Shown here piece after piece: positions 56,901 through 64,000 of a stretch of 64,000 bases of DNA (the first letter of the stretch is position 1; every line of letters starts with the position of its first letter). The translations under genes and the position numbers were made by a program. The stretch is from assembly GCF_023159225.1 (NCBI RefSeq), contig NC_063166.1, positions 78,703,785-78,767,784 of the forward strand, written 5' to 3'. This stretch comes from Perognathus longimembris pacificus (taxonomy: Eukaryota > Chordata > Mammalia > Rodentia > Heteromyidae). The notes below the pieces were generated by a model. The model had not been told where the DNA came from. It searched no databases and saw only the letters and a list, made by a program, of their open reading frames with translations.

Positions 56901-59900
56901 AGCTGTGCGAAGCTCTACTGTACCTGTGCCAGGAGGCCCCTGAATGATTGCCAGCTCCCTTGTGAGAGCAAACTGCAAGGCTTCCATCTGGGAGTCATCC
57001 AGCTTCAGGGCTTCCTTGGAGGGCCACTGGCTAAGGTCGAGGACATTCACTTTAGGGCGTCTCCAGCCCTCGGCATTCCTCAGAGACTCCCAGGAGGCTG
57101 AGGGATTCTCTAGTAAGGGGGTGAAATCATACCTGCCCCCCATTAGCAAGTAGTGTGGCTGCTTCACGTGAGAATCACACTGGACAATGTTCCTCTGGAA
57201 GGGGACGTCGTCCTCCTGGACCTCCTGCAGTCCCTCCAGGACGTGCCGGTAGGCCTCAAAGTAGGCTGTGGTCTCCACCATGAGGAAGGAGTCCGAGGGC
57301 TGGACCTCCGCCAGCAGCTGCTGGCTCTGCTCATTGAAGCACAGCTGGACAATTCCTTGGCACAGATCTTCCTGCTCCCGGTTAGAAACAGTGGCAAAAA
57401 GAAATGTCTCAAAGTTGTCCTTGGACATGCACACCAAGGACCCATACAGTAAGCGCTTGGAGTTCTGCCAGCGGATAAACCTCAGGGGCTTCGTATCAAA
57501 CTGTACCTTGTAGACGATGCCTGATGATGAACACATGGGGGTGATGATCTGGGTGTTGAAATAGATGCGGATGTCGTCAAACTTCCTCTTCCTCAGGCCC
57601 TGGTCCTCAAAGCTCTGGAGAAGCTCCAGAATGCCTTCCCGCAGGGGTCTGACAAAATCTTCCCGCAGGAGTCGGAAGTGGGTGTCCAGATAGACAGCCG
57701 TGCTCTCGTATTTTCCAGAGATGATGTTGGGGCGGAGGAAGGGCCTCTCGTCCAAGTGCACTTCGTTGTAGGTAGGGTAGATGGGCATGGTCCGGTAGCT
57801 AGCAACTTGCCCATCAGCCTCAGGCTGCACCAGAGTGTAGGTGTCCTCTCTTAAAGTGCCCTCCCGCCTCTTCTCCTGCATATGCTCCAGGATGGTCTGC
57901 ATCTTCTCCAGGTTCCGCTCCGTCTCCTCTTCTATGTCTACCCCAGAGGCTCGCAAGGCATTCAGAGACCCTGGCAGGAGAGACACGAGCATGGACGTTT
58001 CCTGCACGGAGCTGGCGGGGAAGACGTTCACAAGGTTCTGGAGGAGGGAAATGATGTTGCTGATGTGCTCCGGGTACTGGTTGCGGATGGCAGGCACAGG
58101 CTGGGTAACCATGCTCACCACGTAAGCGGGCAGGCAGACCTTGAGGAATCTCGAGTTCTTCAGTATGCCGAGGATGTGGAAGATGCTCTGGCGGTCCATG
58201 TTGGAGCTGAAAGCCTTCCGAAGAACCTGGCAGATGAGTTCCAGGAAGCTGGCTTTCATGGAAGAATGAGAGAGGAGTTCCTTCAGTCCTGAACTGCTGG
58301 CAAGTGTGATGGCCACCTCAGAGGGGTCTTTCTGCAAAAGACTCTCTAGGAACTTGTAGCCCAGTTTCTTCACCTGCTGCGGCTGCTCTGCAGGCTGCTG
58401 GTGGGGTGTCCGCCACTGCTGGAAGTTGTCACTGGACCATGGTGGTCTGCGGTTCCTCCCCTCCAGGGGGACTTCTCTCCACCCGGGGTCATTCTCTTGC
58501 CCATGTCTTTGGCCTCTCGCTTCACCGCTGGTATGCCGTTCCTGGCTCCTCCTTCCCTGATGTGGGTTCCTGCCCATGGCCCTGAATCTGTCTTCTCTCT
58601 GCCGGTAATGAACAGAGTGACTGGCAGCCCTAGGGTGCCGTCCAGGATGATCAGCTCCTTCTCTGGATGCACTGGCTGGTGGGTTATTGGCCCGATCTCT
58701 AGCTCTTGGTGCTAACTCGCCATCCAAACGCCCTAGGCACAACAGAAACACTGAGTAATAAGCACGGAATCAAGGACAAGAAAACCCAACAGGACAACAA
58801 AGAACATGATTTTATTTTCCGAAACAACAGAGGAGCTCAAGTTTCTCTTGGAGAAAAAACAGATTTCCTACCAAGTTGTATAGTAACTAAAAGAGCTGTG
58901 GAGTAGAGTATGGTGGAACATGCCTGTAATCCCAGTTCTCAAGAGGCTGAAGCAGGAGGAGAATTCGAGGCTGGCTTGGGCTACATAGTAATACCCTGTC
59001 TCATAAAAATAAAATGACAGCACCAAACAATAACCATAACAAAAGATAGAGGAGGAGAACTCTTGCCTAGCACATAGGAAGTCTTGAGTGTGATTCCCAC
59101 CACCATAAGAAAAACACACAGAGAGTATTATTGCTGGGGAGACAGAATATTATTGCTAGGATGAAAGAGGGCAGAGAAATAAACATTTATTGTGTGCCTA
59201 ATATATGCTAGAGAATAAGCGTTTACAACTTATCTCATTTAATCCTCGTAGCTGGGATTTAGGTCTCAGAAATCGGAAACTTAAATAAGCTCAGTGGTTC
59301 CAGTCTCTTGTCAGCACCAACTAGTTAGAACACGAGTCTTGGGGCCAAACCTTCTCCCAAGGCTGGCATGGTCACTCCCTCACTGGTGGCCTTCTCTCTC
59401 TAAGTCTCAGTGCCTGGCTTGTACTCAATGAAATGTGTTTAATGCTTTGAATAGCCCCAACACAGGAAAAGCTCTCCGTCAGTGTTATTCCTAATAGCAG
59501 GAGTAGTAGTATTTTGCTGGGAATGCCCAATCGATTTTCACAGGCACTACTTTTGTGACACAATAATCACAGGGACATGGAGTCGGTGAGTACATCAAGT
59601 GAGGAAAACTAACACCATCCGCAAATGCACTCTGAGTGGAAAACAGCAAGACTGGGCTTGCTTACCAAGGTATTTTTCAGCTAATTCAAAGACAGAGAAA
59701 GAAATCGAAACACAGACATAAAGTTTTGTTTCAGGAAACTGAAAACAAAACTCCAGCTTTTGATTTACATCATGAGTTCATGACATAGCTCCTGTCAATG
59801 GAGAACACACACAGGAAATGGGGGAGGGGGGCTGGCAACAGCACACTGGGCTCCACCCCCCAGGGAGCCAAACCGGTCCTCCATCTGCCACTCATTCCAT

Positions 59901-61834
59901 AAATGCCCTTGCCAGACACACTGAGCCCATGTTCTCACTTCCCTTTCCTCTAACGCATTCTGGAACTGACCCAAGTCAGCAAACTAACATGGAGAATGGA
60001 AAACAAAGAGTATATCCAGTGACTCCATAATATAAGACATCACAAAGCCACAAGCACAAACAATATTTGAGATAAGCACATCACTCCATGACACCAGATG
60101 CTAAATACAGCAATGCATACTTTTTGCTTTGCACTTGTAGGGAAAAATGATTACAGTGCTTTGCTAAATAGCCCAGGGCTCTGCTAGGAAGCCCAATCTG
60201 GCATTAAAATCTCTCCTGCCCTAGCCTCTCAAGTGCTGTGAATTAAAAACTTGTGCCACCATGCCTGGCTAGAGAAAAACTTAGTACAACAATATAAAGG
60301 AGTATTTGGTAAAATGCAATTGCCATACAACTGAACTCTAACTTTTATAACTGTTATATTTAGATTACCTTGCAAGCTCCCCCAGTCATAAGAAAAATCA
60401 ATTTAGGTATTTATTTATTTTTTGGTGCTGGTTCTGGGGTTTGAACTCAGGACCTGGACACTGTCTTTGAGGTTTTTTGTTTTGTTTTGTTTTTTAACTC
60501 AAGGCTGGTATTCTCCATTTGAGTCACAGTTCCACTTCTGGCTTTTTGGAGGTTAACTGGAGGTAAGATTCTCAAGGAGTTTTCTGCCTGGGCTGACTCT
60601 GAACCTCAGTCCTTAGATCTTAGCATCTTACATAGCTAGGATTACAGGTGTGAGCCACCAGCTCCCAGCTTTTTAAAAAGGTCTTACTTTTACTATTTTT
60701 ATCTCATCAGAAGTCTCAATTAGGCTGGGCACTGGTGGCTCACGCCTGTAATCCTAGCTACTCAAGAGGCTGAGAGCTTAGGATCACAGTTTGAAGCCAG
60801 CCCAGGCAGAAAAAGTCCCCGTGAGACTCATCCCAATTAACCACTCAAAAACCAGAAGTAGGGCTAGGCCTCAAAATGCTAGCCTTGAGTTCAGGGAAAG
60901 TGCCCAGGCCATAAGTTTAAGCCCCACAACTGACCAAAAAAGTCTCTACTGGTGGCTGGGAATGTGGCTTAGTGGTAGAGTGCTTACATAGCATGCATGA
61001 AGCCCTGGGTTTGATTCCTCAGTACCACACAAACAGAAAAAGCCGGAAGTGGCACAGTGGCTCAGGTGGTAAGAGTGCCAGCCTTGAGCAAAAAAGCTCT
61101 AGGACAGTGCTCAGGCCCTGAGTCCAAGCCCCAGAACTGGCAAAAAAAAAAATATATATATATATATTAAAAAGATAAAGACAGAGCCAGGTACCAGTGG
61201 TTCATGCCAGGTAGGAAAGTCCATGAGACTTGGCTCCAATGAACTACTCAGAAAAATCCAGAAGTGGTACTGTGGCTCAAGTGTTAGAGCATTAGCCTTG
61301 AGCACAAAGAACCTCAGGGGCAGTGCCCAGGCCCTGAGTTCAAGTCCCAAGACCAGAAAAAAAAAAGATGTATTAGTACATTAAGTCATTCAATTAGGAT
61401 TAAACTAAAAAAAACCCTCTCTTTCTCCACTTTAAGTGATGCTACTAGACCATTAAAAACTCTGCTTTGGGCATATGTTTTGTTTCTACTGGATAGCTGC
61501 TCCAAACCAAGAGTTATTTCCATTTGGGATTTGCTAAAGTGAACTGTCCCCACTCATTAGCTTTCTTGGAAAGTGGAGGGCTGGTTCATCCTCAGTCTTT
61601 CATGCTGTAGCTGAGGAATAAGTCACTTTGTCCACTTTAAAGATGCAGGCTTGCCTAGCATGCATGAGGCCCTGGGTTTAATTCCTCAGTATCACATAAA
61701 CAAGAATAATAATAAAGATGCAAGCAGTGCAAGGTGGGCTGAGTCATCACCCCATGCTCAGAACCCTGCTCACCTCTGGGGTTGGTGTGGGGATTCCCGG
61801 GCCTGCCCTCCACGTGAGGTCTTCTCTCCTCCAT
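39512..61834 (-). CDS. ZNFX1: ZNFX1, SF1 helicase / NFX1-type zinc finger protein (spliced)
   Basis: Interferon-induced cytoplasmic/mitochondrial-surface RNA helicase that in mammals senses viral double-stranded RNA and controls interferon responses; the worm orthologue acts in small-RNA inheritance. Thirteen coding exons join in frame to 1,917 aa (human 1,918). Order: Arg-rich disordered N-terminus (1 to about 120), armadillo-like helical region (about 130-320), SF1 helicase core with Walker A GPPGTGKT (619-626), Walker B-like VEEAAE (1005-1010), GDHQQLRPS (1031-1039), HRMCPEI (1073-1079), YQGEE (1187-1191) and ALSRAKKG (1220-1227). Then come Cys-rich NFX1-type fingers (about 1,290-1,570), a coiled coil (about 1,640-1,790) and a C-terminal RZ-type finger (C1848, H1852, C1859, C1868, C1871). 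An acidic insert (about 810-850) splits the helicase core. Every key residue I can check is present. Confidence 0.97.
42090..43200 (-). mobile_element. ZNFX1 intron 13 SINE group
   Basis: An ID/SINE-I at about 42,095-42,293. SINE-II at about 42,385-42,625, a partial copy at 42,690-42,825 and a copy at 42,985-43,195. A diverged ID at about 42,835-42,945. All minus orientation, i.e. sense with the gene. Confidence 0.7.
43306..43401 (-). CDS. ZNFX1: ZNFX1 coding exon 13 (aa 1073-1104)
   Basis: Encodes [17 protein letters not shown] through YEKIK; acceptor GTTTTAG, donor GTGAGT. Confidence 0.96.
43525..43900 (+). mobile_element. SINE-I with duplication, then B1 (ZNFX1 intron 12)
   Basis: SINE-I at about 43,538-43,735 flanked by AAAAACTCAACAC-type repeats; its tail is extended by (CAAAA)n. 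An old B1 lies at about 43,795-43,900. Confidence 0.8.
44008..44118 (-). CDS. ZNFX1: ZNFX1 coding exon 12 (aa 1036-1072)
   Basis: Encodes [14 protein letters not shown] through VRLNYQ; acceptor CTCTTTCAG, donor GTAAGA. Confidence 0.96.
44520..45140 (+). mobile_element. ZNFX1 intron 11 SINE fragments
   Basis: A right module (44,525-44,630). A truncated SINE-II (44,695-44,870). A diverged ID (about 45,055-45,140). Confidence 0.6.
45289..45434 (-). CDS. ZNFX1: ZNFX1 coding exon 11 (aa 987-1035; Walker B)
   Basis: Encodes [24 protein letters not shown] and LILIGDHQQ; acceptor CCTGACCAAG is weak (AAG, short pyrimidine tract), donor GTACAG. Confidence 0.95.
45676..45830 (-). CDS. ZNFX1: ZNFX1 coding exon 10 (aa 935-987)
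   Basis: Encodes [13 protein letters not shown] and [10 protein letters not shown]; acceptor CATTCTCCAG, donor GTAAGC. Confidence 0.96.
46260..47585. mobile_element. ZNFX1 intron 9 SINE group
   Basis: A SINE-II (-) at about 46,265-46,510. Two plus SINE-I copies at about 46,559-46,760 and 46,770-46,982, bracketed by TAGAAATGGAATCTG repeats (about 46,541 and 46,984). Two SINE-II (-) at about 47,150-47,335 and 47,350-47,580. Confidence 0.75.
47999..48138 (-). CDS. ZNFX1: ZNFX1 coding exon 9 (aa 889-935)
   Basis: Lys-rich start ([10 protein letters not shown]) and SRWQLYR end; acceptor CCTGACAG, donor GTACTG, phase 2. Confidence 0.95.
49103..49350 (-). CDS. ZNFX1: ZNFX1 coding exon 8 (aa 806-888; acidic insert)
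   Basis: Encodes a long Glu tract, then [18 protein letters not shown] and [13 protein letters not shown]. The Glu codons form a CTC/CTT-type near-microsatellite on the plus strand (about 49,305-49,340). Acceptor CTCTCCCAG, donor GTAGGC. Confidence 0.95.
49440..50620. mobile_element. ZNFX1 intron 7 SINE stack
   Basis: A SINE-I (+) at about 49,455-49,658 with flanking AGATACAACCTCTT repeats. An ID/SINE-I (-) at 49,720-49,910. Two SINE-I (-) at about 49,930-50,133 and 50,143-50,345, with TTGATATAT before, between and after. A SINE-II (+) at about 50,388-50,620. Confidence 0.8.
50770..51750. mobile_element. ZNFX1 intron 7 SINE group, second part
   Basis: SINE-II (-) at about 50,775-50,995 and 51,005-51,250; an ID/SINE-I (-) at about 51,260-51,462; a SINE-II (+) at about 51,505-51,745. 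Confidence 0.75.
51831..51945 (-). CDS. ZNFX1: ZNFX1 coding exon 7 (aa 768-806)
   Basis: Encodes [20 protein letters not shown] through PAGPENT; acceptor TTCCTCAG, donor GTGAGG. Confidence 0.95.
52021..52170 (-). CDS. ZNFX1: ZNFX1 coding exon 6 (aa 718-767)
   Basis: Encodes [18 protein letters not shown] through WESLMNGP; acceptor TCCTGGCAG, donor GTAGGG. Only 75 bp of intron separates it from exon 7. Confidence 0.95.
52390..52765 (-). mobile_element. SINE-II and old B1 in ZNFX1 intron 5
   Basis: SINE-II at about 52,395-52,620 followed by a B1-like monomer at about 52,625-52,760 (CTTGCTATGTATGTTATGTT-type end). Confidence 0.65.
52922..53070 (-). CDS. ZNFX1: ZNFX1 coding exon 5 (aa 668-717)
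   Basis: Encodes [20 protein letters not shown] and MHLRQAYMS; acceptor TGCCCCCAG, donor GTGAGT. Confidence 0.96.
53200..53410 (+). mobile_element. MIR in ZNFX1 intron 4
   Basis: MIR order is visible: a GTTACTGCGCTCCTTCTCAG-like block, then CAGCACAAAGCAGGTACTCA. Another MIR piece lies near 54,135-54,200. Confidence 0.55.
53715..54125 (-). mobile_element. SINE-I and B1 fragment in ZNFX1 intron 4
   Basis: A minus SINE-I at about 53,717-53,910 and a B1-like fragment at about 54,030-54,120. Confidence 0.65.
54553..54684 (-). CDS. ZNFX1: ZNFX1 coding exon 4 (aa 624-668; Walker A end, motif Ia)
   Basis: Completes GKT of Walker A and encodes [15 protein letters not shown]; donor GTAATG, and the acceptor ends TTTTCTAG. 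Confidence 0.96.
54880..56460. mobile_element. ZNFX1 intron 3 repeats
   Basis: A B1 (+) at about 54,880-54,985. A tRNA-like fragment (-) at 55,480-55,560. An ID/SINE-I (-) at about 55,570-55,785. An ID/SINE-I (+) at about 56,017-56,210 flanked by AGTAGAAGCCA repeats. A SINE-II (+) at about 56,222-56,460. Bases 55,000-55,480 and 56,460-56,900 hold nothing I recognise. Confidence 0.7.
56924..58732 (-). CDS. ZNFX1: ZNFX1 coding exon 3 (aa 21-624)
   Basis: 1.8-kb exon. Disordered Arg/Gln-rich part, then armadillo-like helices ([20 protein letters not shown] onward), a conserved [20 protein letters not shown] block, and the first half of Walker A (QGPPGTG). Acceptor TGTGCCTAG, donor GTACAG. Confidence 0.97.
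58896..59005 (+). mobile_element. B1 monomer in ZNFX1 intron 2
   Basis: GTATGGTGGAACATGCCTGT start and a GGCTTGGGCTACATAGTAAT block, the standard rodent B1 layout. Confidence 0.7.
59165..59510 (+). mobile_element. MIR elements in ZNFX1 intron 2
   Basis: About 59,170-59,285 contains AACATTTATTGTGTGCCTAA followed by TTATCTCATTTAATCCTCG, diagnostic of MIR. About 59,300-59,500 looks like a second diverged MIR. Bases 59,510-60,410 show no recognisable element apart from a short B1-like end near 60,205-60,270. Confidence 0.65.
60415..61370. mobile_element. ZNFX1 intron 2 SINE group
   Basis: SINE-II (-) at about 60,420-60,670. SINE-II (+) at about 60,722-60,940. ID/SINE-I (+) at about 60,955-61,150 with a (TA)n tail (61,153-61,167). 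A deleted SINE-II (+) at about 61,180-61,360. Confidence 0.75.
61634..61720 (+). mobile_element. 5'-truncated ID element close to ZNFX1 exon 2
   Basis: Starts inside the head (GCTTGCCTAGCATGCATGAG) and is flanked by AAAGATGCA repeats; 54 bp beyond the exon 2 donor. Confidence 0.75.
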
Positions 61835-61855
61835 GTCTGAGCCACTTCAATTCCT
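61774..61855 (-). CDS. ZNFX1: ZNFX1 exon 2 with start codon (aa 1-21)
   Basis: ATG at 61,834-61,832 begins [20 protein letters not shown], matching the family N-terminus; donor GTGAGC at 61,773. The coding part is 61,774-61,834; a short 5' UTR part extends to about 61,855, where an ATTCCAG acceptor is visible. This exon is too short to stand out as an ORF. Confidence 0.88.
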
Positions 61856-61859
61856 CTGG

Positions 61860-62640
61860 AATTGCACAAGTGGAGAAAATTTCAGTGCCCTTAATCCATT
61901 TGCATTTTAAAATGTAAAATACCTTTACATTTGAGTGATTGATTAGCTAAGAGCTAAATGCAGTCCAGCTAAGAGCACAAGTGCTCAACTCTGCATGCCC
62001 CATTATGATATAAAACCTTAGATTCACAACTGCAGTGACCCCTAGGAATCAGGTGCCACCTTTTTCTGACTCTGGCCCTTTTTTCTCAAATACCGTTTGG
62101 TTTCAGTCTCCAGTCAAGTTACTCAATCAGTTGCTAGGTTTCATTTTCCTTTCCTATATGGCAGATAAATATTACTGCCAGGAAAAAAGTACATTTTGGT
62201 TAACCCAAGCCCTGAACTTACACCTGGTGTTTATAAGACATAGTGCTCTGTAAGTTTTGATTCCTGTGTTTTGAAAATAGGGAGCATTAAAGCCCCCCTG
62301 GCCTGCAGAAATGACTGCTCCAGAAACATCTTCCTCAAGAGCAGTCAGAAAGCAGCAGTCCTTTCTTTCTGCCATCTTGATCAGTTTTGACACAGTTCTA
62401 TAAGAAGAAAGCCCTTTAAGGCAACACCTCAATATAACCCATGCACATGATGTGGGTTGGGGCTAGAGGAAAAGTAGGTGACTCAGCCCTCAGCAAGAGG
62501 ATTTCTAAGCCTGTCCTTGTTGCCGAGCTTTAAAATATTCATAGCTGGGAACTGTGGACAGATTTGGCATTCTATGAGATAGCTTTTATCCTCATCAGAA
62601 AAAGGAGCCCCTTTCCTTCCCTCTGGGAATATTTTTCTGG
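61860..62640 (-). other. ZNFX1 intron 1, repeat-free part
   Basis: No repeat, exon or strong motif recognised. The sequence is AT-rich until the CpG island begins near 62,870. Confidence 0.5.
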
Positions 62641-63080
62641 AGTCTCCTCCCTCATCAATGTCTGCTGGTCCGGTGCAGGTTCAAAACTTAGTTGCTATTG
62701 TTTCTTTCAGTGTTGATGGGGGCAATTCCTGCTTCTTCTTTTGGAAAAACACTCATAGAAGCACAGAAAATGGAGGAGGAGAAATTAAAGAGAATAAAAA
62801 AATAGTTGGCGGAGGAAATGCCATGAAAAAAAAAAGAGGAAAGCATGGGTTTGTTTGGAGGGCTTGAGGTCGGCAATGGTCCAGCTGGCTCGGGATGGGA
62901 ATCTCGGAGAACAGGAGGTCCGCCCGGTCCTGGGGGTCGCGGGCAGCAAGGGCCACATCCCAGGACTGGGGTCGTGGGGGGCGGGAGGGTGGGCGCCCTG
63001 GGAAGGAGCCCCTGGCCGGGGCTGGAAGAGCTGGCAGGGGAGAAGGCGGGTGGGCAGAGTGGAGCCAGGGCTGCCGGGGG

Positions 63081-63157
63081 GCAGTGGGGTGGCAGGAACG
63101 GGGGGGCAGTGGGGTGACAGGAACGGGGGGGGCAGCGGGGTGGCAGGAACGGGGCCG
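63081..63157 (+). repeat. G-rich minisatellite in ZNFX1 intron 1
   Basis: Three units of 25-26 bp starting at 63,081, 63,106 and 63,132, each of the form GCAGTGGGGTGGCAGGAACG followed by a G-run. The runs of four or more G could form a G-quadruplex on the plus strand. Confidence 0.85.
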
Positions 63158-63292
63158 GCGGGCAGCGACGGAGCTGGGGCGGCCCGCGGGGGGGCGGGAG
63201 GGGGCGGCCGGGGACGGAGGGCGACAGGTGAGCGGAGGGGCTCCCGGGGCTCCGGGGGCGTCGAGGCACCGGGGCGGACGGCGGCCACTCAC

Positions 63293-63380
63293 CGGCTCCG
63301 GCTCCGGCTCCGGCGCGTCCCCTCGCCGCCGCCTCGGCTGGACTGCGCTCGGCTCCGAGGCCGACGCCCCGCCGGGGCCG
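63293..63380 (-). other. ZNFX1: ZNFX1 non-coding first exon (5' UTR)
   Basis: On the minus strand a strong donor (GAGCCG followed by GTGAGT, junction 63,293/63,292) ends a GC-rich stretch. The upstream limit is a guess from the ISRE position just beyond; the TSS is not otherwise marked. Confidence 0.6.
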
Positions 63381-63383
63381 CGC

Positions 63384-63400
63384 ACTTTCGGTTTCCCTTC
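63384..63400 (-). promoter_or_regulatory. ZNFX1: ISRE at the ZNFX1 promoter
   Basis: The minus strand reads GGGAAACCGAAAGTG, a perfect GAAANNGAAA interferon-stimulated response element core (63,395-63,386). It sits about 95 bp from the exon 1 donor. It fits ZNFX1 being an interferon-stimulated gene bound by ISGF3/IRFs. Confidence 0.75.
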
Positions 63401-63798
63401 CCCGCAGGCCGGGCCGGGGCGGGCCGGGGCGGGGCGAGGCGCCCGGCGGGCGGCCCGGAGGAGGAGGAGGAGGACGAGGAGGCCGGCGGAGGCGGTGGCG
63501 CGGGCCGCGGCGCAGGAGGGCCGGGACTCGCCGGCCCGCGTCCCCGCCCTCGGGGCGGGCGGAAGGGCGGCGTCGCCTCAGCTCCCCGCGGCGGGCGGGC
63601 GCGGCCGGGGGGTGGGGACCGCGGGGGCCGGGCGAACTGCGCCCCAGGCCCTCGCCAGCCTCCGCCGGCCCCGAAGGAACGGGGACCCGGCGGGCGGCCC
63701 GGTGCAGGCGAAGCGCGACATGGCGGCGAGGCTGGAGGGAAGGGGGCGGGGAGGGAGAGAGGAGGCGGGCGACGTGCGGCCGGACTACCACCAGAAGG

Positions 63799-63817
63799 AA
63801 CTACATTTCCCAGATCT
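63799..63817 (+). promoter_or_regulatory. ZNF143/SBS-type motif
   Basis: AACTACATTTCCCAGATCT, the same extended motif class (ACTACA submodule plus TTCCCAG) as at the STAU1 promoter; about 100 bp upstream of the ZFAS1 start. Confidence 0.6.
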
Positions 63818-63884
63818 CACCGCGGCCGCGACCGGAAGAGGCGCTCCCGGGCTCCTATGCGCAGGCGCGCCACCCGCTCCGTCC

Positions 63885-63892
63885 TATATAAG
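63885..63892 (+). promoter_or_regulatory. ZFAS1: TATA box of ZFAS1
   Basis: TATATAAG, about 30 bp upstream of the pyrimidine-rich start at 63,914. Confidence 0.75.
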
Positions 63893-63913
63893 AGAGGTCC
63901 GGGACGCTCTCGT

Positions 63914-63995
63914 CCTTTCTGTTTTCCGGCGCCTCTCCGGTTGGATCGTTCGTGGAGGGATGTGGTCGCCTCGCGGGAGCCGCCTTGCGCGTGGG
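63914..63995 (+). ncRNA. ZFAS1: ZFAS1 exon 1 (snoRNA host lncRNA, partial gene)
   Basis: The start is a 5'TOP-like CCTTTCTGTTTTCC, placed about 30 bp after a TATA box. A splice donor GTGAG begins at 63,996 and the window ends inside it. In mammals ZFAS1 is transcribed divergently from ZNFX1 and hosts SNORD12-family C/D snoRNAs in its introns; those lie beyond this window. 5'TOP starts are typical of snoRNA hosts and translation-machinery genes. Gene identity rests on position and promoter type, since lncRNA exons are poorly conserved. Confidence 0.7.
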
Positions 63996-64000
63996 GTGAG

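Larger units (their letters stand above)
62900..63990. promoter_or_regulatory. Bidirectional CpG-island promoter ZNFX1 / ZFAS1
   Basis: The repeat-free CpG island contains, from the ZFAS1 side, a ZNF143-type box (63,799-63,817), an ETS box CCGGAAG (63,832-63,838), an NRF1-type box TGCGCAGGCGC (63,858-63,868) and TATATAAG (63,885-63,892). The ZNFX1 ISRE lies at the other end. Starts are about 0.5 kb apart, head to head. Open frames of up to 367 codons on the minus strand here are GC artefacts. Confidence 0.75.

Noticed and set aside
63228..63240. Plus-strand CAG/GTGAGC donor in the ZNFX1 island
   Set aside because: Matches the consensus by chance in GC-rich DNA; no plus-strand exon or start fits it.
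62688..63791. 367-codon minus-strand frame over the ZNFX1/ZFAS1 promoter
   Set aside because: Low-complexity Pro/Arg/Ala composition across promoter, 5' UTR and intron; GC artefact.

Overview
The window is nuclear DNA of a mammal, almost certainly a rodent. It carries spliced vertebrate genes with GT-AG introns and CpG-island promoters. It is packed with two young composite SINE families: SINE-I, an ID/tRNA-like head joined to a second tRNA-like module, and SINE-II, a B1/7SL-like head joined to the same module. These resemble the ID-like and B1-dimer SINEs described in squirrel- and gopher-related rodents. A heteromyid or geomyid host (pocket mouse, kangaroo rat, gopher) is my best guess, not a proof. 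No prokaryotic or viral replicon is present.

The gene order matches the mammalian block known from human 20q13.13: STAU1 (-), DDX27 (+), ZNFX1 (-), ZFAS1 (+). Bases 1-10,197 are read as the first intron and non-coding first exon of STAU1, ending at a CpG-island promoter (about 9.4-11.1 kb). Bases 11.1-20.8 kb are intergenic, mostly SINEs with old MIR, L1 and LTR remnants. DDX27 starts at a CpG-rich, ETS/NRF1-type promoter and has 21 exons (CDS 20,999-36,082, 760 aa when spliced, every junction in frame). A decayed RPL17 retropseudogene, itself split by two SINEs, lies directly downstream (36.22-37.16 kb). ZNFX1 converges from the other side: CDS 61,834 down to 39,512, 13 coding exons plus one non-coding exon, 1,917 aa. 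Its promoter island (62.9-64.0 kb) is shared head-to-head with ZFAS1. The ZFAS1 first exon (about 63,914-63,995), with a TATA box and a pyrimidine-rich start, closes the window.

DDX27 is a nucleolar DEAD-box helicase of large-subunit rRNA processing. ZFAS1 belongs to the snoRNA-host/5'TOP class in other mammals. STAU1 binds double-stranded RNA. ZNFX1 is an SF1 helicase/NFX1-type zinc-finger protein of antiviral RNA sensing, and a textbook ISRE core sits at its promoter. The block is thus a set of RNA-biology genes, three of them driven by housekeeping CpG promoters.

I found no undescribed gene system. The most informative unusual structures are: the ISRE at the ZNFX1 promoter; a SINE-split RPL17 pseudogene; a several-layer nested retroposon stack in DDX27 intron 4; a short LINE-like 3'-end family with a clean target-site duplication; repeated SINE insertion at identical targets; and two SINE families sharing one 3' module. 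All boundaries were read by eye from codon phase, splice consensus and remembered family sequences; no alignment was run.
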